A DNA stretch of 64,000 nt from Macquaria australasica (taxonomy: Eukaryota; Chordata; Actinopteri; Centrarchiformes; Percichthyidae): NCBI GenBank assembly GCA_005408345.1, contig SEMN01000483.1:310001-374000 (forward strand), read 5' to 3'. The translations under genes were made by a program, and so were the position numbers. This document shows positions 25,725-38,100 of the stretch, piece by piece; position 1 is the first letter of the stretch, and every line of letters starts with the position of its first letter. A model generated the notes under the pieces. The model was not told the origin of the DNA. It was given only the letters and a program-made list of their open reading frames with translations, and did no database searches.

Positions 25725-28700
25725 CAGCAAGGTGAGAAGTCAAACCTCTGGAGGTCATCAGGGGACAAAACAACACTACAATGTAGGAGTTTACGTAGCA
25801 ACATAACAACAGCTAGATTACAGCAGTCGGCCAACACACCATAGATGTCAAAGTGCACGATAAGAAAAATAATATTGAAAATTAAAGTTTTTTTTCAGGG
25901 ACAATCAACATCACTGTACATGTGCCAGCGTTAGCCAAAAGGCTAATTAGCCACTAAAACAACAATAAAACCCACAACATGTAAACTTAGAACAGGAGAA
26001 AGAGGAACAGGATAAAAAGCTCAGAGGAGTAAGGCATGCATCACGCACAGTAGGACGTGTACAATGCAGACAGTTCAGTACAAAACAATGTTAAGCAGAC
26101 AATCAGCACAGCCGATTAAAACATGACAACATGAAATCACATTACATTACAGAGGACAGACAAAAAGGCAAGCAAATGAGGGCAGACACGGCAAGCAAGC
26201 AGTGACTCTGAAGGCAGGTCTGGTTGCTTTTTAATCACATTTTAAGATTATACGTAAAGGAATGGTGAGTCGCTATTTCGTGAAACATTTTTCCCTCTAT
26301 ATATGGAATTTTTCTAATATTGTGATGCACAATTCATCATAATGTCATCTTAACGGCCACAAATTAATATGAGGTTCATCTGCAACATCATTTAAACCCC
26401 TTAACATACAGTTTTCCCCGTTAAGTAGCTTTAAAGTTGGAAAAATCATCTTACTCCACACTGACAGTATCTCATACACTGTGTCTCCACTGGAATTTAA
26501 ATTGAGTTTGTAATGAGTGACCCACCGACAGGTCACTGAGATTTAAGCAGTGTTAACAGGTGATTGATTTTTCCATCACATACCATTGTTTCAATCAAAT
26601 CATTCTGATCATAAATGATTATGTCATGTTCGACCAGGCATCAGGGTTTAATCTGGTCCATCAAATCATCCCATGGTGTGAAACTATAATCCATACAGCA
26701 CACTGAGGCAGTTATTGTGCTGCTTCACTTTTACTTACTGTACATGTGTGGACATGATGTCTCCACACACCTGTCCATGTTATCAACATCTGAGGCTTAT
26801 AGACTAACTGATCCAGGCAAACAGCTTTGACACATGAACTCAGGCTACTATCCCAGCACACAGAACATTATTTTTAGAGATTTTAGTAGGGACTTTGGTG
26901 GGTAAATGCTGTTTTGACTGGTCTGTCACTAGAAAGACCGGAAAACCGTACAGTAGAAATACATAGTTTATTGCTTCCTCTGTATCATCTCATCATGAAA
27001 AGCTGAAATCTTTCCCCTCATCAACGTGATTGGAAAATCCAGCTGTTGTTCATGCTCAACTTTTGATCAGTGCAAAACAAAATTAAAAATTAAAAAAGAG
27101 CTCGACTCACCATGTTTGGGAGCCCGGGCACGAGAGACTCTTTGTGGTTTCCTTCACCTCTCCCTCTGCGTTCCCTCATCACTCCCTCTGCCTTCTTGGG
27201 TGAGTTTCCATCAGAAACCCACCCAGATTTCCCTCTAATCCTCACAAGTCCATCTGTTACTTTCCCTCCCTTTTGCTCCCTATTCTGTGCCTATTCATGC
27301 ATCCACACAGCTCTCTCTCTCTCTTGTTTTCTTCATCTCTCCTCCTCTCTCGCTCATAACCCTCCTGACCTCTGGTCCTATAGTGATTCATTTGACAGTA
27401 TGGTATAGAACAGCTTGGATTGAGATGAGTGTAACAGCGTTGTGCTCTCATGGGTTCGTGCTGCTCTCTAAACTTCAACCCTTCTTAACACAAACCAGTA
27501 CAGCTGTACAGTCGGCTGTATACAGCTGCAGGCTTTAGGCAGTCCCATCACTTGAAGGTCACTGGTTTGAATCTCTGATTGGAAAACAAGTGAGCCAGGA
27601 GCAGCACGTTGGGGACAGTTTGTACAAAGGTTTTCTCGCTGCAGTTGAGTTTGTTCAACTCGGTGAGAGAAGCATCAGAAACAGAAGGAGAATAATATAA
27701 TAATATAATTCAAGCTATTTAATGTGCATATTTAGCCAAACTGGTAAGAACACAGAGGAATAAGAAGACAAGACCATTATCCTTAGTTAGCATGCATCAG
27801 CCGACAGGTTGTACAGAGAACAAGACTGACAAGTCCGGTCCGAGTTGATTTCAACAAGAATAAGAGTCTGCAGCCATACTAGCAGCTGTGAGGCCGTGTT
27901 AAGGCACAGCAGGGCTTTGAGCTAAATGCTAAGGTCAGCATGTTTACCAGGTTCATCATCTTTGTTTAGCGTGTTAGCAAGAATTATTCTCTGTAGTTCT
28001 TGATTAAGCTACATTGTTTTTGTTTATTAGGCTTAAATAACTTATTTTTATATTTTTGTTTTAATTTATTTACTTTTTCATATTTCATTTGATTGTTATC
28101 TAATTTATTTTACTTTTTTCACACACTGGAATCTTGATTTGTAGAAGGATGTTCATTTCATGACCACAAGCTGATTGTCAGTATGTTTATAATGTTTCAT
28201 TAAAAAAAGTTCAGAGTTAGCATGCTGACACTTGCTAAGTAGCGCTAAACACAAAGAAGGCTGCAGCTGAGGCAAATGTTAACTTGATGATGGCGCTCAA
28301 CTTCAGAAGCATGTATCTCACAACTGTGTCAAAACAACTTTTATAAATTTGGCGAAAGAGGGCCTAACGTTACGTTACATTACATTTAGTGCTTCCATCA
28401 TGTTTTCAGTCCTGTTTGTCTGGTTATTAGTAGAAGAAAAGTCAGAGGATCAACAAAGTCAGTTGGATTCATCCTCTGGGGACCCTGAATGTCCGTACAA
28501 AGCTTCATGGCAATTCATCCTATAGTTATTGTTTTTTTTGGGTCGAAAAGCCGACCGACCGACCGACAGATTGACGTTTTCACCTCAAACCGTGTGGCTA
28601 AAAACCATTCAGCAGCGTCTGAATCATGATGGAAACCAGAGAAACAAGTCTTTTAAAACACCAAAATATGCATGATTTATAAATGCTAATGTTTGACAAA

Positions 28701-31700
28701 TTACAGAGTTTTAATCACTTAAACTGTTTGTGGTGATGAAATAAAGGTGGACCAGGTGGGGGACAAAAATCACAGTACATTTAGATCCGCAGGAAAAACT
28801 ATTTACAGCAGCTATTTTGACATTATATTGCGGTAAATAAGAACTTTTTCAGTTATGTAATCTGGCTTGCTTGTGTAAAAAAGGCAACACAAGGACTCTG
28901 ACCATCATGTCCACAAGTAACACATGCTGACTAACTGTCAAATCCCCAAAGTCCCTCCTTCTGTTTTTAGACATTAAGCTCCCTCGCCATGAAATGGGCC
29001 ATGAATGAGGAGACTCAGATCCGCTTCAGCAGTCAATCTGACATTTCCTCCTCTTCTCAACAGATTCTGTGATGGCCTTAACTGACTCCACTCCCGTTAC
29101 TCTCCTAAATTAATGGGGCGATACAGTGAATGAATGAGTGAATAAAATGGTCAAATACATTGTAAAATACAGAGTTTAGTTTAAGATCCCCTCCAGACAT
29201 GTTTTAACACATAATCTGCTTCAAATCATAATTTGTGTTTAAAATGTTTTTTTCAACCAAAAAGCTCAAGTAACTGGTTATTTTTAATTAAATTCTTAAA
29301 AACACATCTACTTCTTCTGTCTCATTGAAAGATCCAGAATCAATGAATATGTAAATATTTTTCATATCAAAAGTGTAACTACTCGATACAAGATGTCTCC
29401 TATATTTCACTTAAAAGTCCATTCTCAGTGTGCGTGTGTGTGTGTGCACTGAAGGCTTCATGTGTCCATATCACACTTGTGTTGTTGAATACTGGACCAC
29501 GATATTGGCTTTCAAATGAGTTGTGAGGTTATAAATCACGCTTGTCAAAACACAGGTCAAAGGTCAAACATCCAAGTGAAATAACAAGAGGCAAAACCTA
29601 TTGTTGAGTGGAGCGGAAATTAAGAGACCTTAAAATGTAGTAAATCAATTTAATGTATTTTAAACACTTCAGCAACATTTATTTACCTTCAGCAGAATAT
29701 TATTTATGGTTGTGGGCTTATTTTTAAAATGTTTAATAATCAAACGATGATGTGTCCTAATTAATTTGACTTTCAATATGCAAATTACAGTGGCATCAAC
29801 TGGTAGTTCATGTAGTGACTGGAATATGTGTATTTGTGGCCCTCTTGTGGTGACAGAAGGCAAGTTCTTTATAGGTTGGAAGACAAAGTTGAGCTCAAAG
29901 CATAAAACAATAAATACAAAAAGGGATTCGGTTTAAAAACTAAGATTTAAGAAAATCTTAAGAGAAAAATCTGCTGTACAAAATCATATTTATAAAAAGG
30001 CCACAGTGCTGAACAGTGAGAACAGTAAGCGCGTCACTTCTTGTATCATTTTATTTCTCAAATGTACTGTATACTGTCAGTTTACAACACAGCTTTCAAT
30101 TTAAATACACAGCAAAATAAATTCATTTAATACAAAATTAAATTTGAGAAATAATAATAAGTGTTATGGACTAGTTTCCATTCTCATCTTTCCCTACTTT
30201 AACTTGAGCCTAAACTGTCTTTTCAGTCAAGTTTCCCACCAAAGTTCACATTTACAAAAGGAGCCAAAAATACATGAAAGACGTGTACAGGCCCATGAAA
30301 CACAAAGAACGCTAGCAATTCAAAACTAAGTGACCTCTTAGAAGTCATTGGTCCTGTCTGCTTTCAGGGTGGCTTTCATTTACTGAACTCTCATGTTTTC
30401 ACATGAACTGTGATTAATCCTGCTGCCTGTTCATGTTTTTTTTTTTAAGTCAAAACGTCTCAAAAACGTATCGTCAGCCGCAAGGACACAGCTGCAGATA
30501 TTCATAAAGAGATGCAGTAAAGTGGAGCCTTTTAGACATGTTTGCCTTTTGTTGAAATACTTCATTAATCACTTGCACACCAAACACACACACATACACT
30601 TACAGGGGAGGATCCACTCAGACAGCATGCACATTAAAGACGTTGATATGTTCAAATTCGGTTTTTATTTAGCCAACACTGCAGCTAAATCATACAATAA
30701 TACATTTCTGTTTCTTGTCTAATGCCAGGAGATACAGTGAAGACATGTTCGATTACACAATGAATCCAGAACGACTACTAATCTAAACAGGGAAGAAGAG
30801 AAAGCCACCATTGGTTACTGAGTTGATTGATAATGCAGTGTTTGAGTCAGATTAATGTCAATCATGCTTGACATCACGTGTGACCAATACCATCAGGTGA
30901 ACCTGTCTGATAATGACACTATAACGAAAGTTAACCTGAACTTGTCTTTGTTGGAGACCATTGCTGCATCAACAAATAATCAAGCAATAAACCAATCAAT
31001 AAATAGATCAATAAATAGTTACTCATGATTGTAACACTCTAATATACATTATATTTCAAGGTTTATCTGTGATTACTTCCACTATTTACCTCAGCACAAT
31101 ATATACTGCACACACACTGCGTGCATATGGTCACACACACACAAACACACACTCTGCCTTGTACAAACACATGCACACTTCATGAAAACCTTCAGTGACG
31201 TCTTTCCCAGATCAGCTCTGTCAGTGTTTCACAGGTCCAGTCACAGAATCACACAACGCTCACATCAACAGTAATTCTTCAGGATTTCCACATAGACACT
31301 CTCTGTCTGTTAGACTTGTGCATGAAAAAGAAAAAGACTGGCTGATCCAATACATTTGTTTCAAGTAAGTACACAGCTTCACACATATTTTGTGTGCATT
31401 TCTGATAATATATTTTTCTGCATTCATTTAAACCATGGCTTTTATTATTTTAATTGGACATGTGTAGATCTCAAGGGGAGGAAAAGGTAAGATGATGGGT
31501 TTAATTCAAGGATCACACGTGATTTTGCATGTTTTAGCCTGACAACTCGTACAAATGTAACTACTGCCCATTTTCTAAGAGGTTTTCTGAAGGTTTGTAC
31601 TGTTTCTCACCTTCCAGGCTGCCATTGATTTCAGTCCATCAATGAAAATATTTATTTTATTTGTCAAAGTAATACTATTATTACATGCTAGTACAGTTAC

Positions 31701-31844
31701 AAGCATCTGGTAAAGAGTTTTGGAAACACTTCTTTCTTGGTGCATTCAAGGATATTCTGAAATCTGAGCTGTACGAGTCGGCTGCTGAAATGCAACCTTT
31801 TAATGCCAAATTCACATAATCTTTTTCATCTGCTTATTGTTTGT

Positions 31845-31915
31845 CTTCCAAGCACTTTGAATTGCCTTGTTATTGAAAAAGGTGCAATACAAATAAATAT
31901 GCCTTGCCTTCCAAT
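31845..31915 (+). repeat. LINE 3' tail remnant
   Basis: The phrase AAGCACTTTGAATTGCCTTG, followed by GTGCAATACAAATAAATATG and CCTTGCC units, is the usual 3' end of a widespread fish L2-like LINE. A related tail (TTATAAATAAATAAATGTGA) is at about 6640-6675. Assignment is from recall. Confidence 0.5.
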
Positions 31916-32191
31916 ATGAGTTTCCTTAACAGTCCCTGTCTACAAAACTGAAATAACATTTGATAGTCTTTTGCAGTTGACAAAAAACATGATGGGAATT
32001 TTACAACATAATGAAGGTAACACACCAATGGCTGCCTGGAAGGTACATAGGAAAGCAATCTAAAATCCTGTGGCTATGTTTTGGAAGCATACGTAGTAGA
32101 TGCATTTACAATGCTACAGCATGTAAAACTAACCTGTGTGGTCATTTAATATAATCCCTGTATCTGATGGGAAAGATTACATGTCAAGTTG

Positions 32192-35100
32192 TCAGAACAG
32201 GAACGGATTGTTGTCTTTGTTCACTGTCTCACCCAACCCGCTGCCTGAGAGCCACTGCGGTTGGAAGGGGACTCCACCCGCCGCCTGTGGAGTGGATCCT
32301 TCAAGGTGAGCCACTCCTGCTTGGTGATTCCCTCCAAAGAAACTGGACTGACCCATTCCTGTTTCAAATAAGAGGGGGTCTGCCAAAGGATTCCCCACCA
32401 GAGATCCAGACTGCACCATTCCCATTCCCATTTGTGGACTCCCTCCTATGGAAACGGATTGTATCATTCCAGTTCCTGAACACGGAGGAGCCACCTGAGC
32501 TGCCTGCAGTATATTTAAGCCAGAGTGAGACACCCCCGTGGTATGGGACGGTAGCTGAAATAGGGGAGTTTCACTGGAAGTGTTAGCATCTCCAAAAGTG
32601 TGAGAATGTGCACCAAAGGGGGGAGCAAGGGTGGAACCAAAGGGGCTGCAGTGTGGTGATGTTTCAGGAAGGGCCCCTGATCTGACCACAGGGCCAGATG
32701 TCATGCCCCTGGCTTTGAAAGCACCTGGGAAATTAGGAGGAGTAACAGGAGGATGGAGGGATGAGGGGAAGGAGGGAGGGATATACAGTTTGAAGTATTC
32801 CAGCAAAGAGAAAAATGCACCAAAGCAGAGAGAGGGGTGAGAGGAGTTAAACATCTGCTGGTTAATATACACTAGTCTCTATACTAAACTTCAATAGGTC
32901 ACTGATGCTCACACACACACACACATACACAACAACATCTATACACTACAGCAAGACCACATGGGAGGGGTGGTTAGGCAAAACACATAATCACAATAAG
33001 CTTTTCCATACAAACCTATTCATAAATATTTATTTGTCAGTCATAATGTCTCCACCCCCCTCTCTGTCTCTCTCTCTGGACTGAAGACTTCAGCTGAACG
33101 GTAGTGGAATGCATTTGGAACTTCACTAGGGGAATAACTGATTTTTAGCATCTCAGTGATTTTCCAGTCTTTGAGGTTGATCATGCACCCATTTGAATCA
33201 AGCGCAAATAATTCCACATGAAGCCTTTGTCAAAAATGGTATTTTTCACCCAGAGTGAAGCAATTTTCTGTCCTTACCAATGGCTTGTGTCTGGGCAGCG
33301 AGCGTGTTGACGAGGGGGCGCAGTTTGGGTTTGGGGTTAGAAGAAAATAGATCGTCCAAGTCAACAAGCGACGCCCCCACAGAGCCCAGAAACGAAGCAG
33401 TCTTTCTATACGTCTCCTTTTCCTGCGATGTTTGCTTTCCTGCAATAAAATAAAGGTCCAATTCTACTCTAAAAGGTGTTTTCTTTTGGGGACAGGTCAG
33501 GGAGGAAGAGAGAGCAAAGCGGAAGAGAAGTTTAATTGATTAAGATTGTTAGCCAACTGCTTGCTGATGGGAAGATGGAGGTGAAATGGAGAAAATGGAA
33601 GAAAACGGTCACACATGCAAATGACCATTAAATGTACACAAGAAAAGAATATATTCATACATAAATGCAAATACACACAGATGCAGGCACAAACAGACAG
33701 TTAAGGTTTTAGTCACCATTCTCAGCTGAGCGCTAAGCCAGCTGGCAAAGACTTCTACCGATTAAAAATAAGCATACATTTTAGCAGACTACTGCTAAAG
33801 ACAGAAGAAAGATTTATTTGATTTAATCAGAGCAGAGAATTTTATTGCTGAGTACAAAGCAGACAATGAGGTTTTACTCTTATGACTAATGGATGGATCA
33901 CAGAAATATGCATTCAGAAAGAGTGTAAAGTGCAATTTACCTGTCCCATTGCTAGTTGCGTTGCTCGGTGCACCCCAAGGATCACCTTTTTTAGACGCTC
34001 CGTCTCCAAAGGGGTCACTAGATGGGGAGGAGTCTGAGGGTGGAGCTAGTGAACCCCACGCATCATCTGTGCTAATTGGCGCTGCAGCTAAACAGGGAAA
34101 TAGAGCAGGCAGGCCAAATAAGGACAAAAAAGTAATATACAAAAGAGCCCAATATTTTAATCTAATCGCTTTGTTATTTTTGTGTTAAAGTACTCTAAAC
34201 ATGAGGTTCAGTTTTTAGCTTTTTCTGTAGCTTTCAACCATATCACACCACCTTCTTCAGCAACTGGAAGTGGCCCAGGTGTCATCATGCGACCTAAGTA
34301 AGGAACTTCGGTCATGTAATAACAAGTGGTTACACATGGGGGGAGATCATAATTCCTGTCTTTGTTTAAACTCAAACTTCCCACTGAGTCCTGGTCGATG
34401 ACTTTGAGCCCTTGCCAGTCGATGCTATGACTGGTTTTGATGTTCACAGATAGCTGATGTTTGCTTCCGGTGCTCTTTCAATCTCTTACTCGGTGTCCTT
34501 GCCATTTCACCAACAAAGTGTTCACCACAGCTCTTGCAAGAGATGCTTAAAGGTTTGCGGTAGGTATTGACTCCTTGTGTCTTCAAGACTCTGGCAAGAT
34601 ATTCCTTCAGCCTAACCATGTAATAAAGTCCCACTGTGATGATTTTGGTGCCACAAGAGTAATGTCCCCCCTATATATGACCATGTGTTATCACGCAATC
34701 GAAGTTCTGATGACACCTGAGAAAGTTGTATTCGCTAAAGAAGGCCATGAGATACGGAAGCAAGCTCTGGAAAAAACTACTAAGACCCTTGAGTTTAGAA
34801 TATTTGTTTAGATAAATGTGTTCCCATGTTCCAAGAATTCATTTTCATTCTCAAGTATTTATTTGTTTGTTTCTTACCTGGGGCTCCCCATGGGTCACTG
34901 TCCGGTTTGGATGCATCCCCAAATGCATCAGAACTATCAATGGGTGAGGAGGCGCTTGTCCCGTCCCCCCAGGGATCTTCCGCCTTTGTTTCCTTTGGAG
35001 CAGATGGCGCCCCCCAGGGATCTGACCCAGTGGCGGATGGAGGGCTAGCAGGGGCTCCCCACATATCTGCACTGCCTTTGGGCGAGCTCACCAGAGGGGC

Positions 35101-38100
35101 ATTGAAGGGATCTGAGGCATCATCTTTTGGTGGGCTGGATGGCACAGCAAATGGGTCGACTTTTGTAGGTTTGGATGGCGCAGAGAAAGGATCCTCTTTA
35201 GGTGGTGTTGTTGGTGAAGCGAAAGGGTCGTCTTGGGCAGGTTTACTTGGTGCCGAGAAAGGGTCTTCTTTAGGTGGTGTTGGTGCAGTGAAAGGGTCAT
35301 CTTGGGTAGGTTTAGTTGGTGCAGAGAAAGGATCTTCTTTAGGTGGTGTTGAAGCAGTAAAGGGGTCATCTTTTGGGGTATTGAATGGGTCATCTTTTGG
35401 GGAATTAAAAGGATCATCTTTTGGAGCATTGAATGGATCATCCTTTGGAGCATTGAACGGATCATCTTTTGGAGCATTGAACGGATCATCTTTGGGTGCA
35501 CTGAATGGATCATTGTTAGACGAACTGAAGGGATCTGGTTTATTTTTTGGAGGAGCAAATGGACCTTCCTTGTCTTTGGGTGTATTGAAGGGGTCTGAAC
35601 TATCTTTTGGTGCATTGAAAGTATCATCTGTTGCACTAAATGGATCAGGTTCATCTTTTGGTGCTGCAAAAGGATCTTCTCCATTCTTTGGCGCTGAAAA
35701 TGGATCTTCGTCAGTTTTCGGTGCTGCAAATGGATCTTCATCAGTTTTAGTTGGAGCCCCCCAAGGATCACTGCTGGCTGCTGTGTCACTTGTGTCTGGT
35801 CTTTTGGGTGTGCCCCATGGATCTGTGGCCTCTTTAGGTTCTTTGGGGGCGCCCCATGCGTCTGGTTTCAGCTCCTCTTCCTCCTCCTCCGCTTTCTCTC
35901 CTCCCCAAGCACCTCCTTTAATGTCATTGCCTTTGCCTGCATCCTCCCATTTCAGCTCGTCTTCACTCATCTTGGCCTAGGATATTGCAGATGAAAAATT
36001 AGAAAAGTAACTTACCAACAGTTTCATTAGTGGTGTAACTAAACCCCTCCTGTTTACACAAACTCGAACATCAAGCTGATTTGTTTAAGTTAAGTAATGA
36101 ATTGCAATTGGTATTTGACCTACAGAGTTTGGTACTCATAAGCATCCCCACACCTGCCCCCGGTCCAGCCCCTGCCCATGAATGTGGTTCCAGAATCATT
36201 GCTGTGCGTGGTGGTGAGCCAAAATATATATAGCTTTTTTTTTGCACCAGATAATCCTATTTTTTGTGAACATGTTCTTGTCTGGACTGGAAAGCCCAGG
36301 GTTAACAGAACTTGTGAGAAAAGGCCCAAAACACCGACTGAAACCAAGAGTCAAAAGTATAGTCTAAAGACTAAAGGTGCTTTCAGGCAGCAGCTAGGAG
36401 AAGGAGGGCTATTTGACGCTGTCATCATCTTGAGTTGATGACAGTTCAACTTTTCCAACTTGTGCCCTGCTGTTGCTGACTCAAAATACAGAATATCGAT
36501 GTTGCTGGGTGGCAGCCATGGCGGCATTTGCTCGCAATCCAAAAACACATAACAGGAGAGGTTTTTTTTACTTCATTGATGGCTTCTGAAGTTTGGTGAA
36601 CAACTCTGTAATCTCATTTCAAATGCTGTATTGTTTGACTGAAACTTTGAAGTAGTTTTTGGTTGGTCATTTTACTTTTTATTGTATATATTGGGTGATA
36701 TTGCTTTTCCTACCTATCATTTACATGACAGTCTCTCAAATACTCCTAGAAAATAAGCTTCTTTAATAAATATGATCCATAAACATTGGTTTCTCCAACA
36801 GAAGAGAAGCCGAATGAACAAATTAATATACAGGGGGCAGACACAAAAACATGAACACCTATATGATATGCAATTCAATACAGTAGTCTTCCAAAAACTG
36901 TGTTATGGAAAGCTCAGTTGTGTTTGAATTTGTCAAAGAGATGATAATTCAATGGTTATTTTTGAGGTTATGGTTTGTAGTGTTATTGCACTTGTTACAT
37001 TATATTGTACTGGTGTAGTGTTGATACTACTGTGTCCACTTGCTGTGGCTGAGCACTGTACTTGCTATAAGCTTACCCTCCTCTCTGCTTCTTTCTTCTC
37101 AGCTTCCTGTCTAAGACGCTCCTCTTTGCGGGCAGCGAAGGAAGCAGTCAAATCGGCCACTGAGGGTATGTTGTCTAAGCATGGAAGCCCCGAGCTTCCG
37201 GCAACGTAGACAGGCTTGTAGCCGAGATCCTTGACGGCGTCCGTGGATGAGGCTGATTATAAAAAGGATGAAAAAGAGATGGAATGAGATTTGTGTAAGA
37301 GACACAGACAAATAAAGAGAATTATACTAAAACAGTTGAAACAATAGGTATTTAACAGTGATACTTTAGGACAGGAAGGGCTCACCTGCAGAACTTTTTG
37401 ACGTCTTCTCTCTGGTCTTGACGGCAAAGTCTCTCTCCTCCTTTAGTTTCTCATCATCCTCCATAAGAACAAGGACAACCTTGGCCTTATCTCTCACATT
37501 TGCACCCTGAGACAGATATGCTTACATTAGACTTTGATTTGGCTCTGACCATTTAAGCAAAATCCTCTCTAAGCCTGAACATATACCTGAAACAAACCCC
37601 AAATAGTATAGGTCTTGTAAAACAAGCCCAAACCTAACTAAGGTCTAAATGTAACCAATAAATAAATAAACTCTGGCTTAAGCCCTTTGGATCTAGTCAA
37701 GCCTGAAAGTGTCACGCATTGGAAAGCTTTTGAATCAAAGCTTTCTTACATTTGTTTGAGACAGCAAACAGACTGTTTTCCTCCTTTATTTGTGAACCTG
37801 GCTTGGTGGTTAAAAGGAGTATGATGATATGGATATTATAGTGGCAATAATAGATAACCTTAATGCATAGCATGCAACCTTTTAATGGATAGTAAAAGGT
37901 TGCATGCTTTGGACATTATCAGGAAGCATGCATCACCTGATCTTTGCCATCCTTTTCTACAAAGCGATACTCTGTGAGGGCTTTGACGATGTAGATGTTG
38001 TCTTTCATTTTCAGAAGCACACGATCGTCACCGGTCTTTAACAGGTACTCCAGCAGTGTCAGGGACTGGTATGAAGAAAGCATGACAGTGAAGAAATTTA

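Larger units (their letters stand above)
24077..32191. other. Intergenic region plus presumed epsin 3' UTR
   Basis: No coding exon is supported. The left end should hold the 5' UTR and promoter of the GSG1-like gene; the right end (perhaps 30-32.2 kb) should hold the epsin 3' UTR. Other contents are a perfect 17-bp hairpin at 25683-25724, a possible tRNA-derived SINE remnant near 27525-27610 (box-B-like GGTTTGAATCT), fish repeat phrases at 27900-28260 and 28460-28580, and a LINE tail at 31845-31915. Confidence 0.5.

Noticed and set aside
34707..34733. A second hammerhead-like motif (CTGATGA ... GAAA)
   Set aside because: The bases between the two core pieces do not form a stem and no cleavage triplet follows at the right distance.
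35088..35789. 233-codon minus-strand frame rich in His, Gln and Met
   Set aside because: It is a frame-shifted reading of the DPF repeat; the true frame is fixed by splice phases on both sides.
34826..35980. 384-codon plus-strand open frame
   Set aside because: It is exactly antisense to epsin exon 6, whose DPF repeat has no stop in the opposite frame. The sense strand has splice sites and the epsin domain logic.
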